DNA of 64,000 bases. Origin: Rhodoblastus acidophilus. Its GTDB lineage: Bacteria; Pseudomonadota; Alphaproteobacteria; Rhizobiales; Beijerinckiaceae. The DNA lies in NCBI RefSeq assembly GCF_900187365.1, contig NZ_FYDG01000013.1, positions 33,857 to 97,856 on the forward strand, in the 5' to 3' direction. Positions 9,125 through 17,754 of this stretch are shown here, piece by piece. A program made the position numbers and the translations under genes. The notes below the pieces were generated by a model. The model was not told where the DNA came from, searched no databases, and was given only the letters and a program-made list of their open reading frames with translations. Every line of letters starts with the position of its first letter. Position 1 is the stretch's first letter.

Positions 9125-10641
9125 CCTCGCTCTCGCTGCCGCGTCTGCTGCGCCACGATCTCACCCTGTCGTGGCGCCGGCTGTGCGCCTTTTTGCGCGC
9201 GAAAAACGATGCGCAGGGCTTCGCCGTCATTGGCGCCGTCGTGCTCGCCCTGCACGGCGCCGGCTGGTGGTTCGCCACGTCGCTGACACAGGCGGCGGCG
9301 GATGACGGACGGGTCTTCCTCATGGCGGCCGGCATGGTCATCGTTCTGCCCTGGCTGTTTTCGCAGGGCCTCACCGGCGCGACCCGCGCGCTCTATTCGC
9401 GCGGCGATCTCGACCTGCTGCTGTCCTCGCCGCTGTCGCCGCGCAAAATCCTGACCTCGCGCGCCCTGGCCGTGGCCATCGAAAGTTTTGGCGCCGTCGG
9501 CCTGTTCCTGCTGCCGATCGCCGATGACGCGGCGCTGCAGGACGGCGCGGTCTGGCTGGCCATCGGCCCGGCGCTGGCCGCCACCGTGCTGCTCACCACC
9601 GGCCTCGCGCTCGCCGCCACGCTTGGGCTGGTCGCGCTGCTCGGCCCCAAGCGCACCCGCAGCGTCGGGCAGGTGCTGGCGACGCTGGTCGGCGCCTGGT
9701 TCGTGATCCTCGCGCAAATCTTCAATTTTTTGCCGGCGGATTGGCGCGCCGCGTTGCACGCCCAGATGAGCGCGCCGGCGCCGGGCGGCCTGTTCGACCC
9801 GGCTACGCCGCTGTGGCTGCCGGCCCGCGCCGCCGCCGGCGATTCTTTCGCGCTGGCGCTGTGGACTTTGCTTGGCCTCGGCGTGTTCATCGCTTCGATC
9901 GGCCTGCTCGGCCGCGCTTTCGCGCGCGGCGCCCTGAGCGCGGCGGGGGATGCGCACGCCATGCCCGTCGCGTGTGCGAAAGACCGGGGCTTCCGCTGCG
10001 ACCGCGCCGGGGCGCTGCGCCGCAAGGAATGGCGCCTGCTCGCGCGCGACCCGTATCTTGTGTCGCAGGTTCTGCTGCAATCGCTTTACACCCTGCCGAT
10101 CGCCCTGGTGATCTGGAAGGCGCTCGGCGGCGGGGGCGCGCTCGCGGTCTCGATCTCTCCGGCGCTGGTCGCCATCGCCGCGCAATTGGCGGCGGCGCTG
10201 GCGTTTCTTGCGGCGTCGAGCGAGCAGGCGAGTGATTTCGTCGCCAGCGCGCCGGTGTCGCCGCGCGAAATCCTGCGGCGCAAGCTGGAGGCGGTGGCGG
10301 CGCCCGTCGGCCTGTTCCTCGCCTTGCCGTTGGGCGCGCTCGCCTGGGTCGACCCGCGCGTGGGCGCCATCACTCTGGGCTTCGCGCTGGCGGCGGCGGC
10401 CTCGACCGCGGCGCTCAATTTCTGGAAACCGCTGGAAAACCGTCGCGGCGACCTGATCAAGACCCACGCTCAGAACAAGCTGGTCGGACTGGTCGAACAT
10501 GGCCTGTCGCTCTGCTTCGCCATCGCCGCTCTGCTGGCCTGCCTCGACCTCTGGCAGACCATTTTGCCCATCGGCGCCGCCATGGGCCTGCTCTGGCTGA
10601 ACGCGCCGCGCCCGGCCCGCATGGCGCCGCGCGCGGCTTAG
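9121..10641 (+). CDS. ABC-2-type exporter membrane protein
   Basis: A 506-residue polytopic membrane protein with many hydrophobic segments (for example FAVIGAVVLALHGAGWWFA, VLLTTGLALAATLGLVALL, FCIAALLACLDLWQTILPIG-like C-terminus). It begins with GTG overlapping the ATPase stop, so it is the permease half of the same exporter. The twin use of LSPRKIL and VSPREILRRK suggests an internal duplication of a six-helix half. It resembles the large permeases paired with ABC-2 ATPases; the cargo is not predictable. Confidence 0.78.
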   Translation: MTSLSLPRLLRHDLTLSWRRLCAFLRAKNDAQGFAVIGAVVLALHGAGWWFATSLTQAAADDGRVFLMAAGMVIVLPWLFSQGLTGATRALYSRGDLDLLLSSPLSPRKILTSRALAVAIESFGAVGLFLLPIADDAALQDGAVWLAIGPALAATVLLTTGLALAATLGLVALLGPKRTRSVGQVLATLVGAWFVILAQIFNFLPADWRAALHAQMSAPAPGGLFDPATPLWLPARAAAGDSFALALWTLLGLGVFIASIGLLGRAFARGALSAAGDAHAMPVACAKDRGFRCDRAGALRRKEWRLLARDPYLVSQVLLQSLYTLPIALVIWKALGGGGALAVSISPALVAIAAQLAAALAFLAASSEQASDFVASAPVSPREILRRKLEAVAAPVGLFLALPLGALAWVDPRVGAITLGFALAAAASTAALNFWKPLENRRGDLIKTHAQNKLVGLVEHGLSLCFAIAALLACLDLWQTILPIGAAMGLLWLNAPRPARMAPRAA

Positions 10642-11131
10642 CGCCGCGCCCCCCCGTCGGTTCAATCATCCCTTAGAGGCGGACGGCGCCGGCGCGACAT
10701 TGTGTCGCGCGGCGCGTCCGAGGGGCACGCGGCTGCGGCGCGACCCAATTCATGGCGCGGGCCGGGTCGTCCGGCGTTCGTCGCCGCAAGCTTGCCGGCG
10801 CCGGGCGTGACGCCGCGCGTCGCTTTCGCAAAGTCAGAGTGGGGGCTGTGCGACTGTCTTCGCGCTTGCCGGTCCGTCGCGCGCGCCGCCAGAGCGTGCG
10901 CGGCGCGGGTGCGTCATTGTCATGTCTCTGCTTGTTGCGACAGGATGCTGTTGAAGTTGAAAAATAAATAAAAACGTAACAAATTACCTTGCGTCATGTG
11001 GACAATGTTTTGGAAAGTTTCTGAATATTACGATCTATACTGAGCTTTAAACGCGTGTTAATTTTTTGTTCATAATGCGTAGGCTAGGTTCACATTGCTT
11101 TCATGAGGAAGGCGCCATAGAGGAGCGGAGC
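10642..11131. other. 490-bp intergenic region with hairpin and AT-rich promoter part
   Basis: No convincing gene lies here; a frame at 10702-10971 has arginine/cysteine-rich, non-protein-like sequence. A perfect hairpin GCGCGACA/TGTCGCGC with a 3-base loop lies at 10692-10710, just after the exporter gene, but no T-run follows. From about 10950 the DNA turns sharply AT-rich, holding the promoter of the gene at 11132 and a CtrA-type box at 11047-11061. Confidence 0.6.
11047..11061. promoter_or_regulatory. CtrA-type box TTAA-N7-TTAA
   Basis: TTAA (11047-11050), seven bases, TTAA (11058-11061): an exact match to the core of the alphaproteobacterial CtrA binding site. It sits 71 bp upstream of the start codon at 11132 in an AT-rich stretch that is unusual for this window, so control of that gene by the cell-cycle regulator CtrA is a reasonable inference. 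Confidence 0.45.
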
Positions 11132-11509
11132 ATGAAGCTCGCCTATTGCAGACCGGCCACCGCGGCGCCGGACTTCAAGCCGCGGACCCGGGCGGACGTC
11201 CGTCTGTGCCTGGAGCAATGTCACGCCGATCTTGCGCATCAACCCGCCAGCGTCGCACGCCGGTTCGATCGTCTGCTGCGGCGTTTCGCCAGCGCGCTCG
11301 AAGGCGGCGACGCCGGGTCCCGCGCCGCGCGGCAGGCCGCCGACGCGCTCCATGCGCAGGCGCGCCAGCTCGAGGAAATGGTCGCCTGGCTGGCCGCGCT
11401 TCGAGGCTCTCACCCGGAGAGTTTGCAATTGCAGCGCAATATGGCGCGGTTGCTGCACGAGGTTTTCCGCACGCCGGAATGGCGGCGGCGTTTCATCGAA
11501 GGTCTTTGA
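11132..11509 (+). CDS. small helical protein of unknown function, probably CtrA-controlled
   Basis: A 125-residue soluble, mostly helical protein (ADVRLCLEQCHADLAHQ, AADALHAQARQLEEMVAWL). No family was recognised. The ATG at 11132 has GGAGCGGAG directly upstream, a much better start than the ATG at 11066. The AT-rich upstream region with a CtrA box and a strong structured element after the stop make a single-gene transcription unit likely. A link to cell cycle or motility is only suggested by the CtrA box. Confidence 0.6.
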   Translation: MKLAYCRPATAAPDFKPRTRADVRLCLEQCHADLAHQPASVARRFDRLLRRFASALEGGDAGSRAARQAADALHAQARQLEEMVAWLAALRGSHPESLQLQRNMARLLHEVFRTPEWRRRFIEGL

Positions 11510-11518
11510 AACAGGGAC

Positions 11519-11593
11519 ACCCTCTCCCCGCGCAAATCGGGCGCTCCCGGTTTGCGCGGGCGGCGGTCATCGCTGGCCTGGCGGGAGAGGGGT
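11519..11593. repeat. large nested hairpin element
   Basis: Inner stem CCCGCGCAAATCGGG (11527-11541) pairs with 11546-11560 over 15 bp with one G-T wobble and a CGCT loop. An outer pair ACCCTCTCCC (11519-11528) / GGGAGAGGGGT (11583-11593) encloses it. It lies 10 bp after the stop of the gene at 11132 and is followed by CTAATTTT. It could act as a terminator or mRNA-stabilising structure, and it resembles the dispersed CCTCTCCC-type palindromes common in alphaproteobacteria. Confidence 0.6.
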
Positions 11594-11675
11594 CTAATTT
11601 TGAGTTTGTGTTGGCGCGCGGTGTTTGCGGAAAGCGGGCGTCCGCTTTCCGTCGGCTGTTTCGCTTGAAAACGCG

Positions 11676-11969
11676 TTAGCTGCGTGAAACCATGAACAGC
11701 AATTGCGTGTCGAAGGCCGGCACTTTGGTCAGGCCGAGGGCGCGCAACGCGCGCGGCGCCTCGACATCGACGACGGAAAACCCTTCCGCGACGCTGCGTT
11801 GCTGCAATTCAACGGTCTCGCGGGCGAAGGTTCCGACAGGGTCGATCAGTCCGGTGAGATCTTCCGGCGACCATTTGGCGGTCCATCCCCACAATGTATC
11901 GTGCCCTGCGGGCAAGTCATGCGAAATGAAGTCCTGGGGCCGCGACGGCCCCCAGGCGGTAATGTTCAT
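11676..11969 (-). CDS. hypothetical 97-residue protein
   Basis: Unrecognised small soluble protein beginning MNITAWGPSRPQDFISHDLP, with a Trp-rich patch (DTLWGWTAKWSPEDL) and a C-terminal segment VPAFDTQLLFMVSRS. The start at 11969 has GGGAGGAC 5-12 bases upstream, a strong ribosome binding site that supports a real gene. It stands alone between two gaps, transcribed opposite to the gene at 11132. No function is proposed. Confidence 0.65.
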   Translation of the reverse strand: MNITAWGPSRPQDFISHDLPAGHDTLWGWTAKWSPEDLTGLIDPVGTFARETVELQQRSVAEGFSVVDVEAPRALRALGLTKVPAFDTQLLFMVSRS

Positions 11970-12129
11970 GATGTCCTCCCCTCCTGCCGGGCTGGGTCGC
12001 CGTCTCGCGGCCGCCGCTTTTTGCGGCTGTCCCAAACCTGACGTTGGAAAGATAAGCCTTTAGCAGCATACGCGCAACCGGCAAATGATCTGGCGCAACG
12101 CCCGGACGGGGGCGCAATCGCAAGGGAGA

Positions 12130-12615
12130 TCAGGCGGGGTCCGCGGTTTCCGGCGCCGGCAGGGGATAGACTGTGGTCGCCTTGATCCGCTCCATGGCGA
12201 AGCGCGACGTCACTTTTTTCAAGGGCACGGCGGCGATCAGGCGCTGGTAGAACGCGTCATAGGCGGCCGTGTCCGGCGCCACCACGCGCAGCAGGTAATC
12301 GACGTCGCCGGCCATGCGATAGACGTCCATCACCTCGGGCATGGCCGATACGGCGGCGGCGAATTTCGCCAGCCAAGGCTGCGAATGGTCGTCGGTCTCG
12401 ATCGAGACGAACACCGTCAGGGCGAGGCCGACCTTGCGGGGGTCGAGCAGGGCGACCCGGCCGGTGATGACGCCCGCCTTCTCCAGCTTTTGCACGCGCT
12501 TCCAGCACGGCGTGGACGACAGGCCGACCGCGCGCGACAGATCGGCCAGCGCGATGGCGGCGTCCTGCTGCAACAGCGCCAGGATCTTGCGGTCGAGGGC
12601 GTCGATCGGCTTCAT
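12130..12615 (-). CDS. Lrp/AsnC-family transcriptional regulator
   Basis: A 161-residue feast/famine regulator: N-terminal helix-turn-helix (LDRKILALLQQDAAIALADL, VGLSSTPCWKRVQKLE) and a C-terminal RAM ligand-sensing domain (VYRMAGDVDYLLRVVAPD). Such proteins form octamers and respond to amino acids. The ATG at 12615 directly follows the TAA of the transglutaminase-like gene with no gap, so it is the last gene of the 15828-12130 operon. The ligand is unknown. Confidence 0.88.
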   Translation of the reverse strand: MKPIDALDRKILALLQQDAAIALADLSRAVGLSSTPCWKRVQKLEKAGVITGRVALLDPRKVGLALTVFVSIETDDHSQPWLAKFAAAVSAMPEVMDVYRMAGDVDYLLRVVAPDTAAYDAFYQRLIAAVPLKKVTSRFAMERIKATTVYPLPAPETADPA

Positions 12616-13428
12616 TTATTGCTGGATCTGCCAGCTCGCCTGCCGCGCGGAGGAAATGGCGAGGCGCGTTTCGACCTTTTCGTCCGCATAGCCGAAAAAG
12701 GCGCCGCGCCGTGGCGCCGCGCTGAAGAAATCGACGCCATGGCCGAGGCGCAGATGGGCGTCGCGCGGGCAAAAACCCAGCGCGCTGTCGAAGCCGATCC
12801 AGCCGAGCCCGTCGACATAGGCCTCGGCCCAAGCGTGGATCGGCGCGCCTTCGCCGCCGTCGAGCCGCAGGCCGGAAACGAAACGGGCGGGAATCTCCTC
12901 GGCCCGCGCCGCCGCGACGAACACCTGCGCCAGTTCGCGCGCCGAGCCCTCGCCCGCAGCGAACACTTCGGCGGCGGGGCGCGGCGGCACATCGGCCGGC
13001 GCGAAGCGGAGTTTTTCATGCAGCGCCGCCATCAGCCGGTGCAGTCCGGTCAGGCGGTCGGTCTCCCCGTCCAGCGCCTGCGCCGCGTAAGCGGCGATGT
13101 CGCCGGGGCTTTCATGATGGCGCAGGAACACGTCGAGCGGCTGCTTTTCGTGCAGGCCGCGCGTCACGCCGGCGGCGTCCTGGGTTTCGACCAGGCCTTC
13201 CGCCGTGATGAGGATCTTGTCGAGCGGGCCGGCGTGCGAGCAGGAATGCACGATATTGCCGAAGCCGTCCTCGCCGCGCCGCAGGGTGGCCACGGGTTCG
13301 ACGCCGACGAACCAGTCGAGCACATGCAGCCCGTCGAACGCGCGCGGCGTCAGCCGCAACAATTGGTTGGCCGAGCGCGCGGCGTCGGAAAACCTCACCT
13401 CGATCTGCAGCGTCAGTTGCGCGCGCAT
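12616..13428 (-). CDS. transglutaminase-like protein lacking the catalytic cysteine
   Basis: A 270-residue protein of the bacterial transglutaminase/protease-like family: N-terminal beta domain (LTLQIEVRFSDAARS) and a core with IPARFVSGL, HAWAEAYVDGLGWIGFD and RLGHGVDFFSAAPRRG. His and Asp of the triad are present. Where relatives have G-V-C-Q-D-F-A-H, this protein reads G-S-A-R-E-L-A-Q, so the nucleophilic Cys aligns with Ala. Either it is catalytically dead or the role is structural. It follows the alpha-E and ATP-grasp genes in one operon, a common trio of unknown pathway. Confidence 0.8.
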   Translation of the reverse strand: MRAQLTLQIEVRFSDAARSANQLLRLTPRAFDGLHVLDWFVGVEPVATLRRGEDGFGNIVHSCSHAGPLDKILITAEGLVETQDAAGVTRGLHEKQPLDVFLRHHESPGDIAAYAAQALDGETDRLTGLHRLMAALHEKLRFAPADVPPRPAAEVFAAGEGSARELAQVFVAAARAEEIPARFVSGLRLDGGEGAPIHAWAEAYVDGLGWIGFDSALGFCPRDAHLRLGHGVDFFSAAPRRGAFFGYADEKVETRLAISSARQASWQIQQ

Positions 13429-13431
13429 GTT

Positions 13432-14391
13432 CTATCCCAGCAGATATTGTTCCGCGATGGCGCTGGCGAGGCCATTGGTCTCGGTGATGAACCCATCGAC
13501 GAATTCATGCAAGCCCGACTGGAAAATCTCCTTGATCGAGGCGCCTTCCAGCTTGCGCTTGATGGCGCGCGCCTGCCGCTGCGCGGCGCCGTGGCGGCCA
13601 TACTGGTTGCCGATGGCGTCGAGCCAGCGCACCACCTCGCCATAGCAGGACAGCAGCGAGCGTGGCATTTCCGGGCGCAGGATCAGCAGGTCGGCCACGT
13701 TCCAGGGCTTGATGCTCTCGCGATAGACCCAGTGATAGGCCGTCAGCGCCGACACCGAGCGCAAAATCGTGCTCCACTGGAAATAATCGACCGAGCCGCC
13801 GACCGTCTCGTTTTCCGGCAGCAGCAGCTGATATTTCACGTCGAGCACGCGCGCGGTGTTGTCGGCGCGCTCCAGCGACACGCCGAGCCGCGCGAAAAAA
13901 TAGACGTCGTTGCGCAGCATGGTGCGATAGCCGTGGCCGTCGTAAAGGCTAGACGTCTCCTTGACGAAATCGAGGAAACCGTTGAGCGCCTCGCGGTCGA
14001 TGGCGGTCGGCTCGGGGTGCTGGCTCTCGAAGTTCTTCAGCTTGAGCCAGGCGCTGTTGATATGCTCCCACATTTCCACCGTGACCGCCGTGCGCACGGC
14101 GCGGGCGTTGGTGCGGGCGAACTGGATGCAATTGCGGATGCTTGAGGGATTGCGCGCGTCGAACGCCAGATAGGCGGTGACATTGGCCTCGTTGGCGACC
14201 TCGAAATGGTCGGGAAACGTCTCGTCGGCGCCGGAGGCGATCAGCACGCTGGTCCATTCGTCCTGCTTGGCGGCGTAAGCCGTGGGCAGGGCCGAAATGC
14301 GGCTGGACGCCTCGATCAGGCGGGCGAGGAAATCGGCGCGCTCCAGATAGCGCGAAACCCAATAGATGTTGTCGGCGGTGCGGGCGAGCAT
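13432..14391 (-). CDS. alpha-E domain protein (DUF403)
   Basis: A 319-residue, almost wholly helical protein starting MLARTADNIYWVSRYLERAD, the hallmark N-terminus of the alpha-E/DUF403 family. It is always found with a circularly permuted ATP-grasp partner and often a transglutaminase-like protein, exactly the arrangement here. These trios are thought to modify a peptide or protein by amide-bond formation; the substrate is unknown. The spacing of 9 bp to the ATP-grasp stop and 3 bp to the next start fits one transcript. Confidence 0.88.
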   Translation of the reverse strand: MLARTADNIYWVSRYLERADFLARLIEASSRISALPTAYAAKQDEWTSVLIASGADETFPDHFEVANEANVTAYLAFDARNPSSIRNCIQFARTNARAVRTAVTVEMWEHINSAWLKLKNFESQHPEPTAIDREALNGFLDFVKETSSLYDGHGYRTMLRNDVYFFARLGVSLERADNTARVLDVKYQLLLPENETVGGSVDYFQWSTILRSVSALTAYHWVYRESIKPWNVADLLILRPEMPRSLLSCYGEVVRWLDAIGNQYGRHGAAQRQARAIKRKLEGASIKEIFQSGLHEFVDGFITETNGLASAIAEQYLLG

Positions 14392-14400
14392 GACGAAGTC

Positions 14401-15828
14401 CTATTTCGCGTTATCGGCGAGAACCCAGGTGTCCTTGGTGCCGCCGCCCTGGCTGGAATTGACCACCAGCGAGCCCTCCTTCAGCGCCACGCGGGTCAGC
14501 CCGCCCGGCACGATGCGCACGCCGTCGGCGCCGCAGAGAACGAACGGGCGGAGATCGACATGGCGCGGGGCCACGCCGCCGGGCAAGGAGGTGGGGCAGG
14601 TCGAAAGCGACAGAGTCGGCTGAGCGATGAAGCCGTCGGGATCGCGCAGCAGCTTTTGCCGAAACGTCTCGATCTGCTCCTTGCTGGCATGCGGGCCGAC
14701 CAGCATGCCATAGCCGCCGGAGCCGTTGACCTCCTTGACGACAAGTTCCGACAGATGCTCCAGCACATATTTCAGCGCGTCCGGCTCGCGGCAGCGCCAT
14801 GTCCGCACATTCTTCAGCTTGGCGTCTTCGCCGAGGTAGAAGCGGATGATCTCGGGCATGTAGGTATAGACCGCCTTGTCGTCGGCGAGGCCCGCGCCCG
14901 GCGCATTGGCGAGCGTGACATTGCCGGCGAGATAGGCGCCCATCAGCCCGGCGGCGCCGAGCACGCTGTCGGGGCGGAACACCAGCGGATCGAGGAAATC
15001 GTCATCGACGCGCCGGTAGATCACGTCGACCCGCTTTTCGCCCTCGGTGGTGCGCATATAGACGATATCGTCGCGCACGGTGAGGTCGCGGCCCTCCACC
15101 AGCTCGACGCCCAGCTTGTCGGCCAGGAAGGAATGTTCGTAATAGGCCGAGTTGAACTGGCCGGGCGTGAGAATGACGATGCAGGGATCGCCCGGGCAAT
15201 GCGGCGGGGCGGCGGAGCGCAGCGAGGCCAGCAGGTTGTCGGGATAATTGTCCACCGGCAGCACGGCGTGCTGGGCGAACAGGCCCGGCAGCAGCCGCAT
15301 CATCATCTCGCGGTCCTCCAGCATGTAGGACACGCCGGAGGGGGTGCGGCAATTGTCTTCGAGAACGTAAAAATCCTCGTCGTCGATGCGGACGATGTCG
15401 ATGCCGGCGATATGGGTCCAGATGTCGTGCGGCGCGCGGCGGCCCTGCATTTCCGGCCGGTAGCATTCGTTGCGGAAGATCAGGTCCTGCGGGATCAAGC
15501 CGGCCTTGATGATCTCCTGGCGGCCGTAAATGTCGGTCAGGAACATGTTCAGCGCCTTGACGCGCTGGACGAGGCCGGCTTCCAGCCGCGTCCATTCGTC
15601 GCGGCCGAGCAGGCGGGGAATGATGTCGAACGGGATCAGGCGTTCCGCCGCCTCCTTGTCGCCATAGACGGCGAAGGTGATGCCGATCTTGCGGAACAGG
15701 ATTTCGGCCTGTTCGCGGCGGGCGTCCAGCAATTCGGGCGGCGCGGAGCGCAGCCATTCGGCGATCCGGCGGTAGAGGGCGCGGGGTTCCGCCGCGCCAT
15801 TGGTCATTTCGTCAAAAAACTGGGACAT
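14401..15828 (-). CDS. circularly permuted ATP-grasp protein (DUF404/DUF407)
   Basis: A 475-residue ATP-grasp-fold protein with family blocks ECYRPEMQGRRAPHDIWTHI, VLEDNCRTPSGVSYMLEDRE, ILTPGQFNSAYYEH and VVKEVNGSGGYGMLVGP (nucleotide-binding region). Such enzymes are predicted peptide ligases that work with the adjacent alpha-E and transglutaminase-like proteins. It is the first gene of a four-gene operon ending with an Lrp regulator. The promoter must lie in the 199 bp upstream, in which I could not pick out clear boxes. Confidence 0.87.
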   Translation of the reverse strand: MSQFFDEMTNGAAEPRALYRRIAEWLRSAPPELLDARREQAEILFRKIGITFAVYGDKEAAERLIPFDIIPRLLGRDEWTRLEAGLVQRVKALNMFLTDIYGRQEIIKAGLIPQDLIFRNECYRPEMQGRRAPHDIWTHIAGIDIVRIDDEDFYVLEDNCRTPSGVSYMLEDREMMMRLLPGLFAQHAVLPVDNYPDNLLASLRSAAPPHCPGDPCIVILTPGQFNSAYYEHSFLADKLGVELVEGRDLTVRDDIVYMRTTEGEKRVDVIYRRVDDDFLDPLVFRPDSVLGAAGLMGAYLAGNVTLANAPGAGLADDKAVYTYMPEIIRFYLGEDAKLKNVRTWRCREPDALKYVLEHLSELVVKEVNGSGGYGMLVGPHASKEQIETFRQKLLRDPDGFIAQPTLSLSTCPTSLPGGVAPRHVDLRPFVLCGADGVRIVPGGLTRVALKEGSLVVNSSQGGGTKDTWVLADNAK

Positions 15829-16027
15829 CGGCTGAAATCGCCCCTAACAAGCAAACGATCCGCTCGGGGGGAGACGGCCGCTTGAATCGCCTCGCCCTTT
15901 TCGCTTTGACCTAGCTTAAATGCCTTGTGAAAGGCTGTGATAGCCTAAATTTTACGCACCATGCGACGATTTCGTCCATTCCTTATGCGGAGGTCCGGTA
16001 TTGCACAAAAAGTGATCTTTACCAGCG

Positions 16028-17677
16028 TCAGGCGGTGGGGCTGACGCGTCGGGTCGGCAGCAATTCGCCGCGCCGGTCAAGGATCGGATAGGCGGCGGCG
16101 ACGATATGGCTATTGACCAGCTTGAGGCCGCGCACAAGGTCGAGCCGCAGCGCGCTGGCCTGGGCCTCGCCGCGGCAGGCGAGCGCCTCGAAATGGGCCT
16201 GCGCCGCCTGCTCCTCGCGCTCTCGGAACAGGGTTTTCTCGTCGAGCAGCAGATGGGCGGCGCGGGCGTCCTCGGTCATAAGCAGGGCGCAGGCCGTGCG
16301 CAGGTTGGCGCTGGTGCGGTCGAGCATGGCCAGGATTTCGTCGCGTGGCGGTTCGGGAAGCGCAACCGTCTTCTTCAGGTATTTGGCGGCCGGAGCCAGC
16401 ACATTGCGCGCCAAAACGCCGCCGGCCTGTTCGACCTGCGCGACAAAGGTCAGGATGGCGCCGATTCTCTGGTCGTCGGCCGGCGTGACGTCCTCGCTGT
16501 CGAGTTCGGCGAGGAAGCCGCGGATGGCGGCGGCGAGCCGGGCCAAAGTCGAGGCGCTGCGCCGCGTCTCCACGACGGCGCGCCGGTCGCTGGCGCGCAG
16601 GCCGGCTTGTCCCTGCGCGATCATTTCGGTCAGCAGATCGGCGAGCCGCAGCGATTCGCGCGCCGCCGCGCTCAGGCCCAGCGCCGGCGCCTCGCGCGCG
16701 GCGGCGTCGAGATAGACGGGACGGGCGGGGTCGGCGGGGTCCGGCCGGTTCGGCAGCAGGCGGCGCAGCAGCGCGGCATAGGGCGACAGCAGGGGGAAGA
16801 AAACGGCGGCGACCGCAAGATTGAACAATGTATGAAAGTCGATGGCGACGCGGCCGACGTCGGGCTGGAGCGTCACCATCCAGCGGCCGAGCGGCCAGAG
16901 CATCGCCAGCGCCACGCCGCCGCCGATCAGGCGCGTGAACAGATTGCCGAGCGGCAGGCGGCGCGCGGCGGGATCGTCGCCGGGCGTTTCGAGCAAGGGA
17001 TTGAGCGCCGATCCGATATTGGCGCCGATCACCAGCGCCAGCGCCGCGTCCGGCGGCACGACGTTGCGCGCGGCGAGCGACAGGGTGAACAACACGACGG
17101 CGACGCTGGAATGCGCGGCCCAGGTCAAGGCCGCGCCGAGCAGGACATCGACGACCGGTTCGGTGGCGACCGCGCCGAACAGGATGCGCAGATTGGGAGA
17201 ATCCTCGTAATGCGTCATGATGTCGAGCAATTGCCCGAGCGCCAGGAACATCAGGCCGAGGCCGATCAGGGCGCGGCCGAGATCGCGGTTCTTGCCGCCA
17301 TCCGGGCGCCGGAACAGGATCACGCCGATCAGGATCAACGTCGGCGACAGCGCCGCGCTATGGAATGAAAACGCCTGGGCGACCACGGTGGCGCCGACAT
17401 TGGCGCCGAGCATCACCGCCAACGCCCGCTCCAGTTCGACGGCGCCCGCCGCGCACAGGCCTGATGTCATCAATCCCGTGGCGGTGCTGCTCTGCAGCAG
17501 GGTGGTCACGCCGAGGCCGGCGAGGAAAGCGCGGGAACGGCTGCGCAGCGCGCCGCCCAAAAGGTCGCGCAGACGCGGCCCGAAGGCGCGCTGCACCCCG
17601 GTCTGAACCATATGCGAGCCCCACAGCAGCAGGGCGACCGCGCCGGCGAGATTCAGCAGCGTCAGCGGGAAGGTCAT
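16028..17677 (-). CDS. Na+/phosphate symporter with PhoU-like C-terminus
   Basis: A 549-residue NptA-type transporter. The two QSSTA-type signature segments of the family are seen as TTLLQSSTATGLMTSG (about 58-73) and ALTWAAHSSVAVVLFTLS (about 180), in a hydrophobic N-terminal half. Residues after ~320 form a helical PhoU-like regulatory domain (LSAAARESLRLADLLTEMI). It imports inorganic phosphate with sodium. The next upstream gene is PPK2, which uses polyphosphate, so a phosphate storage link is plausible. The 77-bp gap between them allows a shared transcript. Confidence 0.88.
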   Translation of the reverse strand: MTFPLTLLNLAGAVALLLWGSHMVQTGVQRAFGPRLRDLLGGALRSRSRAFLAGLGVTTLLQSSTATGLMTSGLCAAGAVELERALAVMLGANVGATVVAQAFSFHSAALSPTLILIGVILFRRPDGGKNRDLGRALIGLGLMFLALGQLLDIMTHYEDSPNLRILFGAVATEPVVDVLLGAALTWAAHSSVAVVLFTLSLAARNVVPPDAALALVIGANIGSALNPLLETPGDDPAARRLPLGNLFTRLIGGGVALAMLWPLGRWMVTLQPDVGRVAIDFHTLFNLAVAAVFFPLLSPYAALLRRLLPNRPDPADPARPVYLDAAAREAPALGLSAAARESLRLADLLTEMIAQGQAGLRASDRRAVVETRRSASTLARLAAAIRGFLAELDSEDVTPADDQRIGAILTFVAQVEQAGGVLARNVLAPAAKYLKKTVALPEPPRDEILAMLDRTSANLRTACALLMTEDARAAHLLLDEKTLFREREEQAAQAHFEALACRGEAQASALRLDLVRGLKLVNSHIVAAAYPILDRRGELLPTRRVSPTA

Positions 17678-17754
17678 GGCGTCGCTCCACGCCCCGCTTC
17701 AGGGACGTGGAGGGCTAACCGGCAAGGGGGGCAAAAGTTTCGGGCGCGCGAACG

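Noticed and set aside
10702..10971. 89-codon frame after the ABC exporter
   Set aside because: Arg/Ala/Cys-rich product without family likeness or ribosome binding site; lies partly in the AT-rich promoter region.
12085..14145. 686-codon plus-strand frame over the Lrp/transglutaminase/alpha-E genes
   Set aside because: Antisense read-through caused by high GC in the third codon positions; no domain.
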